NCBI GenBank assembly: GCA_035222895.1
Contig: JAVYIG010004970.1
Coordinates: forward strand, 1 to 64,000
Length of the DNA: 64,000 bases
Direction: 5' to 3'
Origin: Strongylocentrotus droebachiensis
Lineage: Eukaryota; Echinodermata; Echinoidea; Camarodonta; Strongylocentrotidae
Shown here: positions 32,601 through 38,959 of the stretch, in pieces
Position numbering within the stretch: position 1 is the first letter of the stretch
Layout of the letters: every line of letters begins with the position of its first letter
Notes under the pieces: model-generated
Told to the model about the DNA's origin: nothing
The model's database searches: none
Seen by the model: only the letters and a program-made list of their open reading frames with translations
Made by a program: the position numbers and the translations under genes

Positions 32601-35227
32601 GGTTACAATTACAGGAGAGATAATTTCAATTTTTCATAGCAATATTTACACAGCATATTGTGAGCTAAAGAAAATTGAGCTAAATATATTTGGTAAAAGG
32701 CGGTGGTCAATTGCTACCCTATATAAGCAAACAAAAAAAGGCGCAAAGTGAAATTAGGTAACAGGCGTTGGTCTAATAATACCCAATGTATGAGCAAACA
32801 AAAATTGAGCAAAGTAAAATTCGGTAAGTGGTGATGGGTAATTATTACTCAGCATATGAGCAAACTCAAATATGGGCAAAATAAATTGGGTAAAGGGCGG
32901 TGGTCAATTATTACCCAATTATGAGCAAACAAAAATTTGAGCAAAGTAAAATTGGGTAAGTGGTGATGGGTAATTATTACTCAGCATAATTTATGAGCAA
33001 ACAAAAATTTGGGCAAAGTAAAATTGGGTAACAGGCGTTGGTCTAATAATACCCAATGTATGAGCAAACAAAAATTGAGCAAAGTAAAATTCGGTAAGTG
33101 GTGATGGGTAATTATTACTCAGCATATGAGCAAACTCAAATATGGGCAAAATAAATTGGGTAAAGGGCGGTGGTCAATTATTACCCAATTATGAGCAAAC
33201 AAAAATTTGAGCAAAGTAAAATTGGGTAAGTGGTGATGGGTAATTATTACTCAGCATAATTTATGAGCAAACAAAAATTTGGGCAAAGTAAAATTGGGTA
33301 AGAGGCGGTGGTCATTTATTACCCAATATATGAGCAAACAAAAATTTGAGCAAAGTAAAAGTGGGTAAGTGGTGATGGGTAATTATTACTCAGCATAATT
33401 ATGAGCAAACAAAAATTTGAGCAAAGTAAAAGTGGGTAAGAGGCGGTGGTCATTTATTACCCAATATATGAGCAAACAAAAATTTGAGCAAAGTAAAATT
33501 GGGTAAGTGGTGATGGGTAAATATTACTCAGCATATGAGCAAACACAAATTTGAGCAAAGTAAAATTGGGTAAGAGGCGGTGGTCAATTATTACCCAATT
33601 ATGAGCAAACAAAATTTGAGCAAAGTAAAATTGGGTAAGTGGTGATGGGTAATTATTACTCAGCATATGAGCAAACAAAAATTTGGGCAAAGTAAAATTG
33701 GGTAAGAGGCGGTGGTCATTTATTACCCAATATATGAGCAAACCAAAATTTGAGCAAAGTAAAATTGGGTAAGTGGTGATGGGTAATTATTACTCAGCAT
33801 AAGAGCAAACAAAAATTTGGGCAAAGTAAAATTGGATAAGAGGCGGTGGTCATTTATTACCCAATATATGAGCAAACCAAAATTTGAGCAAAGTAAAATT
33901 GGGTAAGTGGTGATGGGTAATTATTACTCAGCATATGAGCAAACAAAAATTTGAGCAAAGTAAAATTGGGTAAGAGGCGGTGGTCAATTATTACCCAATA
34001 TATGAGCAAACAAAAATTTGAGCAAAGTAAAATTGGGTAAGAGGCGGTGGTCATTTATTACCCAATATAATTATAAGCAAACAAAAATTTGAGCAAAGTA
34101 AAATTGGGTAAGTGGTGATGGGTAATTATTACTCTGCATATGAGCAAACAACAATTTGAGCAAAGTAAAATTGGGTAAGAGGCGGTGGTCAATTATTACT
34201 CACCATATGAGCAAAACAAAATTTGGGCAAAGTAAAATTGGGTAAGAGGCGGTGGTCATTTATTACCCAACATATGAGCAAACAACAATTTGAGCAAAGT
34301 AAAATTGGGTAAGAGGCGGTGGTCAATTATTACCCAAATATGAGCAAACAAAATTTGAGCAAAGTCAAATTGGGTAAGTGGTGATGAGTAATATTCCTCA
34401 GCATCTAACAATTACCCAACTACTTGGTAAATTGCTCTCAACTCCTTGGAACGATGTTGTTGCTAAATGTATAATAATTGGGTAAATATAATGCCCTGAA
34501 ATAGATTGGGATAAAAATTACCCAACTTTTGAAACGATTTCTCGACCAACCATCAATTGCCCAACTAATTTCAACCAACCTTCTAAGAATGTATACCCAA
34601 CCATCAGTTGCCCAACGAAATTTACCCAACTCGCAGTGGGAATGTGACAAAATTACACAACTACAGGCAAAAATTACTCAATCCTAATTTGCAAAATAAT
34701 GTTGGTAAATTTCTAGGCGAATTTCTACCCAACCATCAGTTGCCCAACAAAATTTACCCAACTCGCAAAGGAAATGTGGCAAAATTACACAACTACGGGG
34801 CAACTGGTTCCCAACCCTCATTTACCAATACTGTTGGTAAATATCCGCCCAATAATTAAGTAAAAATAATTGCCCAATATTGGTTAAAATACTTGAATGC
34901 TTAAATGGTAATAATAGCCCAGAATAACGAATTTTTTTAACCAACCAACAATTACCCAACTAAATTTACCCAACATTTTAAGAGTGTAGTTATTTGTGAA
35001 TTAGGGAGTAAGTAAAGTTGAAAAATGGAAACATGAACACCATGAAGGAGCCTATTCAAAAAGGTTATATTAAAGCCATCATAACTGTAATAAGTGGATT
35101 ATAGGCTCTCGTTTCACAATTCTTTTATTTTACCTTGAAATGTATCTCCGTGAAGGCTGATCATCAACACCAAGATGGCCAACATCTGCATAGACACAGA
35201 CATGATTCGAAGAAGGACGTCCATCAT
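271..35227 (-). CDS. Lectin gene A: secreted or membrane C-type lectin, 3' end beyond window, possibly pseudogenised
   Basis: Four exons fit together on the minus strand: signal peptide 35227-35134, C-type lectin N-terminal exon 2647-2458, middle exon 1989-1871, C-terminal exon 382-271. Every border is GT-AG and phases agree (1, 2, 1). The first exon encodes a hydrophobic leader (core MLAILVLMISL). The lectin domain shows LCDAGW, WIGFNDLDEEGTWAWTDG, an EPS motif at calcium site 2, and WIDADC...YGYICK. A donor follows at 270, so more exons lie left of the window. The last exon holds a frame break near 361-366: SDGSEHC reads in one frame, VVYYDGVSDGTWIDADC in another. The 32-kb first intron contains the 29.3-kb insertion described separately. 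The leader exon is paralogous to that of gene B. Linking the leader to the lectin exons rests on phase and on intron homology with gene B, not on transcript data. Confidence 0.68.
719..1093. mobile_element. MITE with TTAA ends
   Basis: The terminal inverted repeat reads TTAAAGGTAAAGACCAGT at the left and its complement at the right. TTAA at both ends is the likely target duplication, which suggests a piggyBac- or Kolobok-type origin. It lies in an intron of lectin gene A and has no coding content. Confidence 0.75.
1153..1807. mobile_element. hAT-type non-autonomous element with G-tract minisatellite
   Basis: Terminal repeats CAGGGGCATACGCAGG and the complementary CCTGCGTACGCCCCTG are flanked by an exact 8-bp target duplication CCTACGAT (1145-1152 and 1808-1815), the hAT signature. 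Inside are four to five units of roughly 100 bp. Each joins GCCGAAAAGTCGCTCAGT, a run of G, a GTAAGCGGACAC segment, and a T-rich stretch. The same minisatellite recurs in the hAT element at 35,627-36,057. Open frames here are artefacts of the G and T runs. Confidence 0.85.
2761..2908. repeat. Long hairpin (foldback) element
   Basis: Arms of about 62-66 bp (2761-2822 and 2843-2908) are nearly complementary and enclose a loop of about 20 bp. Both arms carry the pieces GTTGACAAAAGACT and TTTCGTTG. It lies in intron 1 of lectin gene A, just upstream of the first lectin exon. A precursor-hairpin RNA or a solo foldback transposon are both possible. Confidence 0.8.
2909..3260. other. Intronic, no recognised feature
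   Basis: AT-rich intron sequence of lectin gene A between the hairpin and the LINE fragment. No exon, hairpin or repeat was recognised. Confidence 0.5.
3262..4130 (+). pseudogene. Degenerate LINE reverse-transcriptase fragment
   Basis: Conceptual translation with frame shifts gives GVPQGTRFGPI (the RT motif usually read as GVPQGS.LGP), a decayed YVDDAT-like stretch, and then the clear C-terminal RT region at 3674-3871: MYMLRKLKKLNLPLNDLVLI, YIRPVLEYCAPVF and RKSLERIQ. These are standard pieces of non-LTR retrotransposon ORF2. Several stops and frame shifts show it is dead. I cannot assign the clade. Confidence 0.75.
4163..4332. repeat. Two retroposon-tail-like short tandem repeats
   Basis: A heptamer (TTCAAGA)n lies at 4165-4199 and a pentamer (GAATT)n at 4301-4325, each followed by a unique block. 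This is how minus-strand retroposons ending in a short tandem 3' tail look. Both blocks lack coding capacity. Confidence 0.5.
4880..4965 (+). repeat. SINE-like 3' end with ATT tail
   Basis: The sequence AAAAGCGCTTAGAGACAT is followed by a TATATAAAAATTAA block and an (ATT)n run. A copy in the other orientation sits at 37,725-37,800, so this is a dispersed element. Confidence 0.5.
4996..5360. mobile_element. TTAA MITE family 1, copy 1 (truncated)
   Basis: It starts TTAAAGGGATCGTTTAACA and is colinear with the full copies at 10,616-10,993 and 30,013-30,404 in reverse orientation. It carries the same internal palindrome (AAAACCGTTTGTTAAACGGTTTT). The far end with its TTAA is missing. Confidence 0.75.
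5375..5480 (-). mobile_element. tRNA-derived SINE, paralogous copy 1
   Basis: It matches 60,505-60,609 in the same context. The copy at 60.5 kb has a good B box (GGTTCGAATCC on the minus strand) and an A-box-like TATAGTGGTTCA. This copy is more decayed. It marks the left flank of the 29.3-kb insertion. Confidence 0.65.
5511..5624. mobile_element. Short MITE, about 114 bp
   Basis: Inverted ends GGCGCTGTCACACAGA and TCTGTGTGACACCGCC bound a short unit with a second inner inversion (AAAATCCCGACC / GGACAGACGGATTTTT). It is absent from the paralogous flank at 60.61-60.68 kb, so it arrived after that duplication. Confidence 0.65.
5975..6790 (+). repeat. 67-bp minisatellite array A (left subterminal)
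   Basis: About 12 copies of a 67-bp unit are rich in TTGCCCAAC and TATTGGGTAATAATTGCTCA. The period is exact: starts recur at 6018, 6085, 6152 and so on to 6554. The last two units are degenerate. The unit is homologous to the reverse complement of array B at 32.7-34.4 kb. Overlapping 65-residue open frames are by-products of the repeat. Confidence 0.92.
6791..8060. other. Spacer between array A and the SAM-domain gene
   Basis: No gene recognised. It contains a hairpin at 7293-7326 (15-bp arms ATTTTATTGATATTA, loop TCAA). The 3' UTR of the SAM-domain gene must lie in the right part, though I did not fix a poly(A) site. Confidence 0.5.
8061..19775 (-). CDS. SAM-domain protein, SAMD3-like family, intact nine-exon gene
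   Basis: Exons (minus): 19775-19640, 16953-16844, 13523-13296, 12769-12539, 11649-11508, 11321-11122, 9937-9772, 9209-9091, 8375-8061. All borders are GT-AG and phases match throughout, giving 548 residues with no stop. Exons 1-2 encode a SAM-like domain (IVQRWGCPSVLKILE, then LLSESIITSFIPKIGPRLKF). Exon 3 is a Ser/Pro-rich linker. Exons 4-9 encode the conserved body of metazoan proteins usually annotated 'sterile alpha motif domain-containing protein 3-like' (GYEAWYCVGAKGRPATGYL, WIKRSDCCVKNILTTYPRLL, FYMLPVLFRGRK, LCFKALYVMDIEY). Its biochemical role is unknown to me. The transposase gene lies in intron 2 on the same strand. An alternative start is 19751. It may be the accessory, DNA-binding partner of the transposase (inference). 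Confidence 0.85.
10012..10375. mobile_element. Foldback MITE in intron 6 of the SAM gene
   Basis: Inverted ends share TTTGAATGG.ACACACTAACA and CGGTTCAATAGG. The complementarity continues inward with gaps almost to the centre (TCTTAGGGTGCA / TGCACCCTAAGA). No coding content. Confidence 0.8.
10616..10993. mobile_element. TTAA MITE family 1, full-length copy 2
   Basis: It runs from TTAAAGGGATCCGGTAACTT to TTAAACGATCCCTTTAA, with terminal inverted repeat TTAAAGGGATC and TTAA at both ends. It sits in intron 6 of the SAM-domain gene next to the foldback element. Confidence 0.85.
14257..16730 (-). pseudogene. Tnp2/CACTA-like transposase ORF, nested in SAM gene intron 2, two frame breaks
   Basis: Three colinear blocks lie in three frames. 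Block 1 (about 16730-16235) carries a C2H2 zinc finger of spacing C-x4-C-x12-H-x4-H (CMQGACRLTF...HLISKH) and an acidic region. Block 2 (about 16233-14640; 527 residues from the Met at 16195) has the Tnp2-like core: NDEFETANPLGSKRGKHK (residues 112-129), GDNLG (206-210), a C-x2-C-x6-C-x2-C knuckle (217-230), PDVMHDFTEGV (287-297), and QHFLVHYP...GPLTQ near the C terminus. Block 3 (about 14640-14257) continues as EVTVAGKVDIHGYEF and LLYWTDDDGPTFG. A one-base change near 16234 and another near 14632-14645 would rejoin them, with no intron needed. A fourth, upstream exon may be missing. Either a recently dead transposase or one damaged by assembly indels. Confidence 0.82.
17036..18469. other. Intron 1 of SAM gene, no recognised feature
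   Basis: AT-rich. A short open frame at 17,512-17,790 has no family resemblance I can recognise. No exon or repeat called. A missing 5' exon of the transposase could hide here. Confidence 0.4.
18470..18857 (+). mobile_element. Internal copy of a CACTA-like right end
   Basis: Dense TTGGGYAA / TTRCCCAA motifs end in TTGCCCAACATTTTTTAGAGTG, which on the other strand reads CACTCTAAAAAATGTTGGGC, the same terminus type as at 5,681 and 34,986. No matching left end lies close by, and the flank shows no clear target duplication with position 5,680. Confidence 0.7.
19070..19125 (+). repeat. Short TAGATCTAGAC tandem repeat
   Basis: Several overlapping copies of CTAGACCTAGAT-like words form a locally palindromic stretch in intron 1 of the SAM-domain gene. 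Confidence 0.6.
19802..20455. mobile_element. MITE directly upstream of the SAM-gene start
   Basis: Inverted ends GTACGTATG...GTGACCAAAGTTCGCG (left) and CGCGAACTTTGGTCACC...CATACGTAC (right) bound about 654 bp. Its left edge is only 27 bp upstream of the start codon at 19775, so it must supply or displace the promoter/5' UTR of that gene. Interior noncoding. Confidence 0.75.
20500..20665 (+). repeat. Cluster of GGCGATATGTGTC-type inverted motifs, locus 1
   Basis: At least five copies of GACGCATATCGCC / GGCGATATGTGTC in both orientations are spaced 15-40 bp apart. The same motif family forms a second cluster at 32,090-32,225. The open frame across it is a by-product. Confidence 0.75.
21573..21947 (+). 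pseudogene. RecQ-like DNA helicase, N-terminal exon only
   Basis: From the Met at 21573 the frame reads MASDEGDLLSKSLEYAVERL, then the RecQ start region FKELQSKAIKSAVKGEDVFV, motif I LPTDYGKSAIFQ, and motif Ia VIVSPLISLMKD, then a stop at 21945-21947. RecQ proteins have PTGYGKS at motif I, so the Asp here replaces a P-loop Gly and is unlikely to be active. A low-complexity Ser/Thr/Pro/Ala insert separates motifs I and Ia. Motifs II-VI, the zinc-binding domain and HRDC are absent from the window. A donor-like GTGAAC follows KD, so this may be exon 1 of a gene whose remainder was deleted when the transposon shrank. It lies wholly within the hAT-type element. Confidence 0.75.
22725..23060 (+). 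repeat. Tandem GC-rich units of about 95 bp, direct orientation
   Basis: Three to four diverged units share GGTCCAGGGGGCGGAGCCCC, AAGCTCAG, TTTTAGGCATTTAATTA and GGTCAGATGAGCAT. One related unit lies at 21.14-21.25 kb, and an inverted set at 24,900-25,480. Confidence 0.75.
23864..25979. mobile_element. hAT-type element with purine-rich minisatellite
   Basis: Ends CAGGCGCGGATCCAGG and CTAGATCCGCGCCTG are flanked by near-identical 8-mers GGACGTTT (23856-23863) and GGACGTGT (25980-25987). The left half is four units of a G-run/C-run plus AAGGAAGGAAAGG-like purine tract (long Lys/Glu-rich frames here are artefacts). The right half holds inverted copies of the 95-bp GC-rich unit. Confidence 0.72.
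24900..25480 (-). repeat. Tandem GC-rich units of about 95 bp, inverted orientation
   Basis: About five units read on the minus strand match those at 22,725-23,060 (GGGGCTCTGCCCCCTGGACCC, CTCATCTGACCGTAATTAAA, GCCTAAAACCCC). Together the two sets form a large inverted repeat around 23.06-24.9 kb. Confidence 0.72.
25985..26018. mobile_element. Solo hAT-type terminus
   Basis: CCGGGATCGCCGCCCCTG matches the right terminus of the element at 20,915-23,528, but no left partner with a matching 8-bp flank (ATAGACAG) was found. Confidence 0.5.
26279..27272. mobile_element. CAC-ended element with GTTGTTTAAA subterminal repeats
   Basis: The left end CACAGTTAGAACGG and the right end, read on the minus strand as CACTGTTAGAAAAA, form inverted termini. 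Many copies of GTTGTTTAAA / TTTAAACAAC lie near both ends. The middle contains a perfect 29-30 bp inverted repeat (26789-26817 / 26841-26870, core GTGGCTTCCACCCA) and a short Met-led frame (MAEQGQGDDLVLLGFADG at 26585). No clear target duplication. The layout resembles a miniature CACTA-like element. Confidence 0.65.
27273..28484. other. No recognised feature
   Basis: AT-rich sequence with scattered short frames and no recognised exon, repeat or RNA gene. Confidence 0.4.
28485..28765 (+). repeat. Pyrimidine-rich tract (CT and TATC repeats)
   Basis: Almost uninterrupted C/T sequence with CTCTCT runs, grading into TCTATCTA and TATATC repeats. The open frame across it is compositional. Confidence 0.85.
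29010..29240. repeat. Degenerate relative of the MITE at 40,916
   Basis: It shares GTCCCATTTGCAGGCCA, AATTTAGAACTTCC and AATAACGACC with the reverse complement of the right part of the 40,916-41,229 MITE. Ends are not preserved. Confidence 0.6.
29590..29665 (+). repeat. GA microsatellite
   Basis: A (GA)n run with G-rich interruptions. Frames on both strands are low complexity. Confidence 0.85.
29880..31066 (+). pseudogene. Degenerate LINE reverse-transcriptase fragment with two MITE insertions
   Basis: The translation in pieces shows the pre-RT region (KLIREYYFSEFNEHLGDPRK, TWKTL), then VDKDGYVIDDSECI, KSSGIDNLHPRLLKLASPFI, KILEKAVHSQLYYYLNDNGL, SNRQSGFQP and GVKGKELAWFESYLNDR, all typical of non-LTR RT domains. 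Frame shifts and stops are frequent. A TTAA MITE splits it at 30,013-30,404, and a partial copy follows at 31,064. Removing the first MITE plus one TTAA restores TWKTL-KNVR, the expected continuation. Confidence 0.82.
30013..30404. mobile_element. TTAA MITE family 1, full-length copy 3
   Basis: Ends TTAAAGGGATCCAGTAACTT and AAACGATGCCTTTAA; TTAA at each border. Inserted in the LINE reading frame. It aligns end to end with the copy at 10,616-10,993. Confidence 0.87.
31064..31200. mobile_element. TTAA MITE family 1, partial copy 4
   Basis: Contains ATTGAAGCCCTAAAAAA, CTTCAAAATGATCACGAAGT and GAGTGACCGGTTTTACCAT, as in copy 1. Both termini are missing. Confidence 0.7.
31201..32089. other. No gene; poly-C/poly-G and purine-rich repeats
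   Basis: G run at about 31,420 and C run at about 31,506, then a purine-rich stretch with GAGAGA at 31,760-32,050. No gene recognised. Confidence 0.5.
32090..32225 (-). repeat. Cluster of GGCGATATGYGTC-type inverted motifs, locus 2
   Basis: Six or more copies of the same short motif as at 20,500-20,665, in both orientations (GCGGCGATATGCGTCC, GACACATATCGCC, GGACGCGTATCGCC, GGACGCAGAACGCC). The reverse complement is colinear with locus 1 over at least the GTGGCGTT...TGYGTC start. Confidence 0.75.
32690..34400 (-). repeat. 67-bp minisatellite array B (right subterminal)
   Basis: About 25 units of 67 bp. Two unit types alternate: one with GGGTAAGTGGTGATGGGTAA and one with GGGTAAGAGGCGGTGGTCA. 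A higher-order repeat of 270 bp is visible (ACAGGCGTTGGTCTAATAAT at 32,761 and again at 33,031). The reverse complement aligns with the array A unit, including the period. Open frames across it are repeat artefacts. Confidence 0.92.
34400..34986. other. Right terminal segment of the giant element
   Basis: Non-tandem but dense in CCCAAC, TTACCCAAC and TTGCCCAAC, ending TTTACCCAACATTTTAAGAGTG. Two diverged units of about 130 bp repeat (ATCAGTTGCCCAACRAAATT at about 34,600 and 34,735). It mirrors 5,681-5,975 at the left end. Confidence 0.75.
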
Positions 35228-35626
35228 ACCATGAAACGAGGCTCATCTAAGATATTGCCCCTCTTGCTTCCACTTCCTGTACACAGGTAGTTTGACGTTC
35301 CTAGATATTCTTAACGATGTTCCAAGCAAAGTAAAAGACTTATTATAATTTCCACCAAGCTGTCGTTCCCATAATGTCAATTGGTAGGTAGACGTAGTCT
35401 GGTAGTGGTGTTTTACCCGTACGAAAACTTGAGGCATAGCTTCCTTTTCCTCGTTATAAGTCAAAACAGTGCACTGTTTTTATTGCGGCATACTTCCTCA
35501 AAGTGCAATGAAAGGTGTAAATCGTTCATCACAAGCCCGTGAAATGTATTGAAATGCACTTGACTCGTTTCGTGTATACTGGCATGATGTCATGCTTATA
35601 TTTGGCATTGTACGCGTACCTGACAC

Positions 35627-35727
35627 CAGGCGCGGATCCAGGATTTCTAAGGGGGTGGGGCCCAACTTTTCTTTTTTTTTTTGCTCCCGAAAATTTGAAA
35701 ATCGCGCCGGCCGAAAAGTCGCTCAGT

Positions 35728-35772
<45 letters not shown>

Positions 35773-36057
35773 AAGCGGACACTTTTTTTCTTTTTTTGGA
35801 GTCCAAAAAAAAATCGCAACGACTCAGCCAGCCGAAAAGTCGCTCAGTGGGGGGGGGGGGGGGGGGGGGGGGGGGGAGTGAGCACATTTTTTTTTTTTTT
35901 TTTTGGTCCTCGAAAATTTGCACCCCCCCCTTGAGCGCCAGGGGGGGGGGCCCAACCCCCAAAAAAGGTAAAAATCGCGTGATTTTACATGATTTTTTTC
36001 TCAAGGGGGGGGGGGGCCCGGGCCCCCCGGGCCCCCCCCCCCCTGGATCCGCCACTG
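35627..36057. mobile_element. hAT-type MITE with G-tract minisatellite and exact target duplication
   Basis: Ends CAGGCGCGGATCCAGG and CCTGGATCCGCCACTG are flanked by CCTGACAC on both sides (35619-35626, 36058-36065). The paralogous flank reads through a single CCTGACAC at 61,347-61,354. The interior repeats the GCCGAAAAGTCGCTCAGT + poly-G unit also seen at 1.2-1.6 kb. Confidence 0.93.
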
Positions 36058-36810
36058 CCTGACACAATTTACCATTCAAATGACACGAATGAGATCAATT
36101 GAGGTCATATCAAATTCTTAGCAGTTTGGTTCATTGCACGTCAATACATGTACATATTATTTGCAAGTCACCCCACTCAACTTGATGCATAATTACTTTT
36201 TTTTTTATTGATTCTTGCTTCATGTAAATAACGTAAAGCTACTATGTTAACAGTTCTGGGATAGGTGCAGCGAAAGCACTAAGGAGATATTAATGTTCGA
36301 ATCGGTCATATCAAGATAATATGTTTCTCCCACAACAAGGGAAAACACGATTTGACTGATTTAGAATAATTAATAATAAAATAAGGCATTGGGGCCCGCC
36401 AGGTAAATTTAATTTTGCTTGTCTTTTATTTTAAAACTTCAGATTCTAAATCGTGTCCCAAACGAAGAGCGTACGCTCAGCACGTAAGTGGTTCGTTAAC
36501 AGATCGCTGGTATACGTGTAGCAATCACTCTATTTCAGTTATAAGGTAGTTTTTTTTTAGACTTTTACAGGTATTTGCCAGTTCGTTCCGTCCAAACTCC
36601 AGGAATATAGTGAATGGTATAGTGAATGGCTAGATAACCCATTCAACTTTGTTAGTGTAACAAAACTGTTCTTCCCTGGGGTCCAGGAATAAAGATATTA
36701 ACACTTATTATACAACATACAATACAACATTAAATACTATAATTTGAATACATATAAAACCTAAAAAATATTAGAGAAGCATAAACACCCCCTATCCCAA
36801 GCACGTTCCA

Positions 36811-37140
36811 TTACAGATCAGAGCAAAACTGATTTCTTAAATTTAGTTTTTTGCAAAAAGTTTTTAAGCTGTTGGATAGCTTAATAGTAAACGGCAGGTC
36901 ATTGTACTCACGTGAGCCTTTATACACAAACATTTTAAGGCAGCATTCACTCTTTGGTTTGGGGAGTTTAGTAGAGTGATCGTAGAGAATATGGTTACAG
37001 TATTTGAAGGACTCCTCTAAGTAAGGAGGTGCCAAATTGTTCAGGGATGTATAGACCAATATATTTAAATGCAATTTACGTCTTGAATGGAGGTAACTTA
37101 AGTACATGTACAAGCCACCCAATATGATCAGCCACTGCAT
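36811..37140 (-). pseudogene. LINE reverse-transcriptase C-terminal fragment
   Basis: The 109-residue frame contains HLNILVYTSLNNLAPPYLEE, STKLPKPKSECCLKMFVYKG and SREYNDLPFTIK, then KTFCKKLNL, the usual C-terminal tail after the RT domain of non-LTR retroposons. No upstream RT is attached. It lies in a segment of copy A that has no counterpart in copy B. Confidence 0.75.
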
Positions 37141-37724
37141 ACTATAGGGCTATACTGTTTTAATAAAATACTGTATTAACTGCACATCGACTAATAGGTA
37201 CATATTTTAACACTTTAGATATAAACGATTAGTATTCAAATTATATTCTTCTCATGCTCTTTAAAACTTCATAACATAAAGTCTAGTTACCTTGGCTATA
37301 TAGTATTATGCACATTGTTTTAATTTGTTTAAATTATTATTATCTTTTTTCAATTTCTTGTTATTTCATTAATTTTAAAATCCAAATATACTTTTAATTA
37401 TTGATTCATTTGAGAAAGAGCATATTTATAATCAATGATACTATCTGCTATTGCAGAGTAGTAAAAGAGTTACTAAAAGGTAGAATGTAACAATATATAT
37501 AAACGCAACAAACAAACATAATCAAACAAAAACAGACAAATTGAACTAAAAGTGACACAAATGAAAAGCGGAGGTAAACAATAGCGGTTAAAATAATGCA
37601 ATGGGTTTTAAAACTTATTATAAACATGTTTCTTAAATATCACGTACTATGATGCGTAGCTATTTTAACCAATTCTTAATGCAATATGTTGTCTAAACTT
37701 GTGTTAATGACTAATCAAACTCTT

Positions 37725-37800
37725 AATAATAATAATAATAATAACAATAATATTTAATTTTTATATAGCGCTTAATACAAATTTCTCTAAGCGCTTTACA
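37725..37800 (-). repeat. SINE-like 3' end with ATT tail, inverted copy
   Basis: (ATA)n followed by TTTATATAGCGCTTAATACA and TCTCTAAGCGCTTTACAAAT, the reverse of the element at 4,880. Confidence 0.5.
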
Positions 37801-38735
37801 AATAACCTACATGGTTTTTATGATTGTCATGATTATGTAAATATTGAGCAGTACTAAAATCTTACAAGTAAACTCATTACGACAACGATTAAAAAGTTTA
37901 TAATTAGCAACAGAATTGATTAAAATCAAGTAATTTTGCATTTTTTAGAATTCTAGGTAGGTTTAAATTTGTTTGAACTGATATTTGCTAGAGGCACCTA
38001 ATTTGCGTACTTTGCCTAACACTAATTATATGTTATTTCAGATCCATTCACATGCAGACCCAAATATCTAAATGAAAATCGACATTATTTCATTCTTGAA
38101 TATTCAATATTTTGAAGAAGTGGAAACAAATGAAGCTGGCCTCAGAAAGAATGTATTAATATTAATACATTATTGACGTCATTATTGACGTATGCCTTTG
38201 TTGGTACTCAAACTGATCTGTACCTACGTGATAGTCATCAAACTTTACACTTTTTTCATTTTCTTCTCTCCTTTTATTATTTTCATGATTGTTTTTATTG
38301 CATAAGTTCAATTTGTCATGTTCTCGATGAGAGGACCAAGATTTTAATTGTTCAGTAATCTTGTAATCCCGATTAAATATATCTGAATAAATGAATAAAT
38401 AAAAAATACACCATCGGAAAAATGTTTCTGTGAATGCACCCTAAAAAGTGATCAGTACTATATATACGTATAAATCTGAGACCAGGACGTATCCTATGAA
38501 TAATATATTTTTGAAAGGTAAAATAATTACACAAATGTTGCTAGTAAGTCCACTACCTAACGTTCATACGTAAAGTTTTCATAGAGCGTCTCCCCTTCTA
38601 TTGTATTTTATGGAGGCCCAGAAGGGACATCACGAATCGTGACATCGCGAATCTTGTAGTCCAGAATCTGGTCTATTTCATTTTAGTCTCCACCACACCA
38701 ACGCAATGCGACCTCCCACTACTTATTTGCTGCCA

Positions 38736-38900
38736 GCCGAAGATGGCGTGTTCCTTAAACTAGGACGTCCGGCGAATTGTTGTTAGGCTGGGCTTGTGAG
38801 CATAATTATGTGGTCTTTGATAACGCCATCTTCGGCGGCTTGAGTCAAGTGCAGTGTAGGGAATATAAAGGACCGGCCAGCTTCTTGACTAGAATCTTTG
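38736..38900. promoter_or_regulatory. Conserved 5'-flank block with inverted YY1-like sites, copy A
   Basis: GCCGAAGATGGCG (38736-38748) and its inverted partner CGCCATCTTCGGC (38824-38836) flank a conserved spacer, followed by GGGAATATAAAGGACCGG. The same block is at 62,770-62,930 in the paralogous flank with far fewer differences than its surroundings. AAGATGGCG matches the known YY1 core. Function in expression of genes A/B is inference. Confidence 0.5.
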
Positions 38901-38959
38901 TCATAAAATTCTAGACGAAATACATTTCATCGATAATTTTTTTCGCGAATTTGTTGTCC

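Larger units (their letters stand above)
5681..34986. mobile_element. Giant (29.3 kb) CACTA-like transposon candidate
   Basis: The left end CACACTTAAAATAGTTGGGC and the right end, read on the minus strand as CACTCTTAAAATGTTGGG, form terminal inverted repeats flanked by TA (or GTA) on both sides. The paralogous intron of gene B is continuous through this point (CGCTTGTAGTTACTTG, TA at 60,682-60,683), so the whole 29.3 kb is absent there. Next to each end lies an array of the same 67-bp unit, in opposite orientations. The interior encodes a SAM-domain gene, a Tnp2-like transposase and later nested insertions. CAC-type ends, subterminal repeats, a 2-3 bp target duplication and a Tnp2-like enzyme fit the CMC (CACTA/Mirage/Chapaev) group. 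That the whole span moved as one unit is inference: an internal end at 18,470-18,857 allows a composite. Confidence 0.7.
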
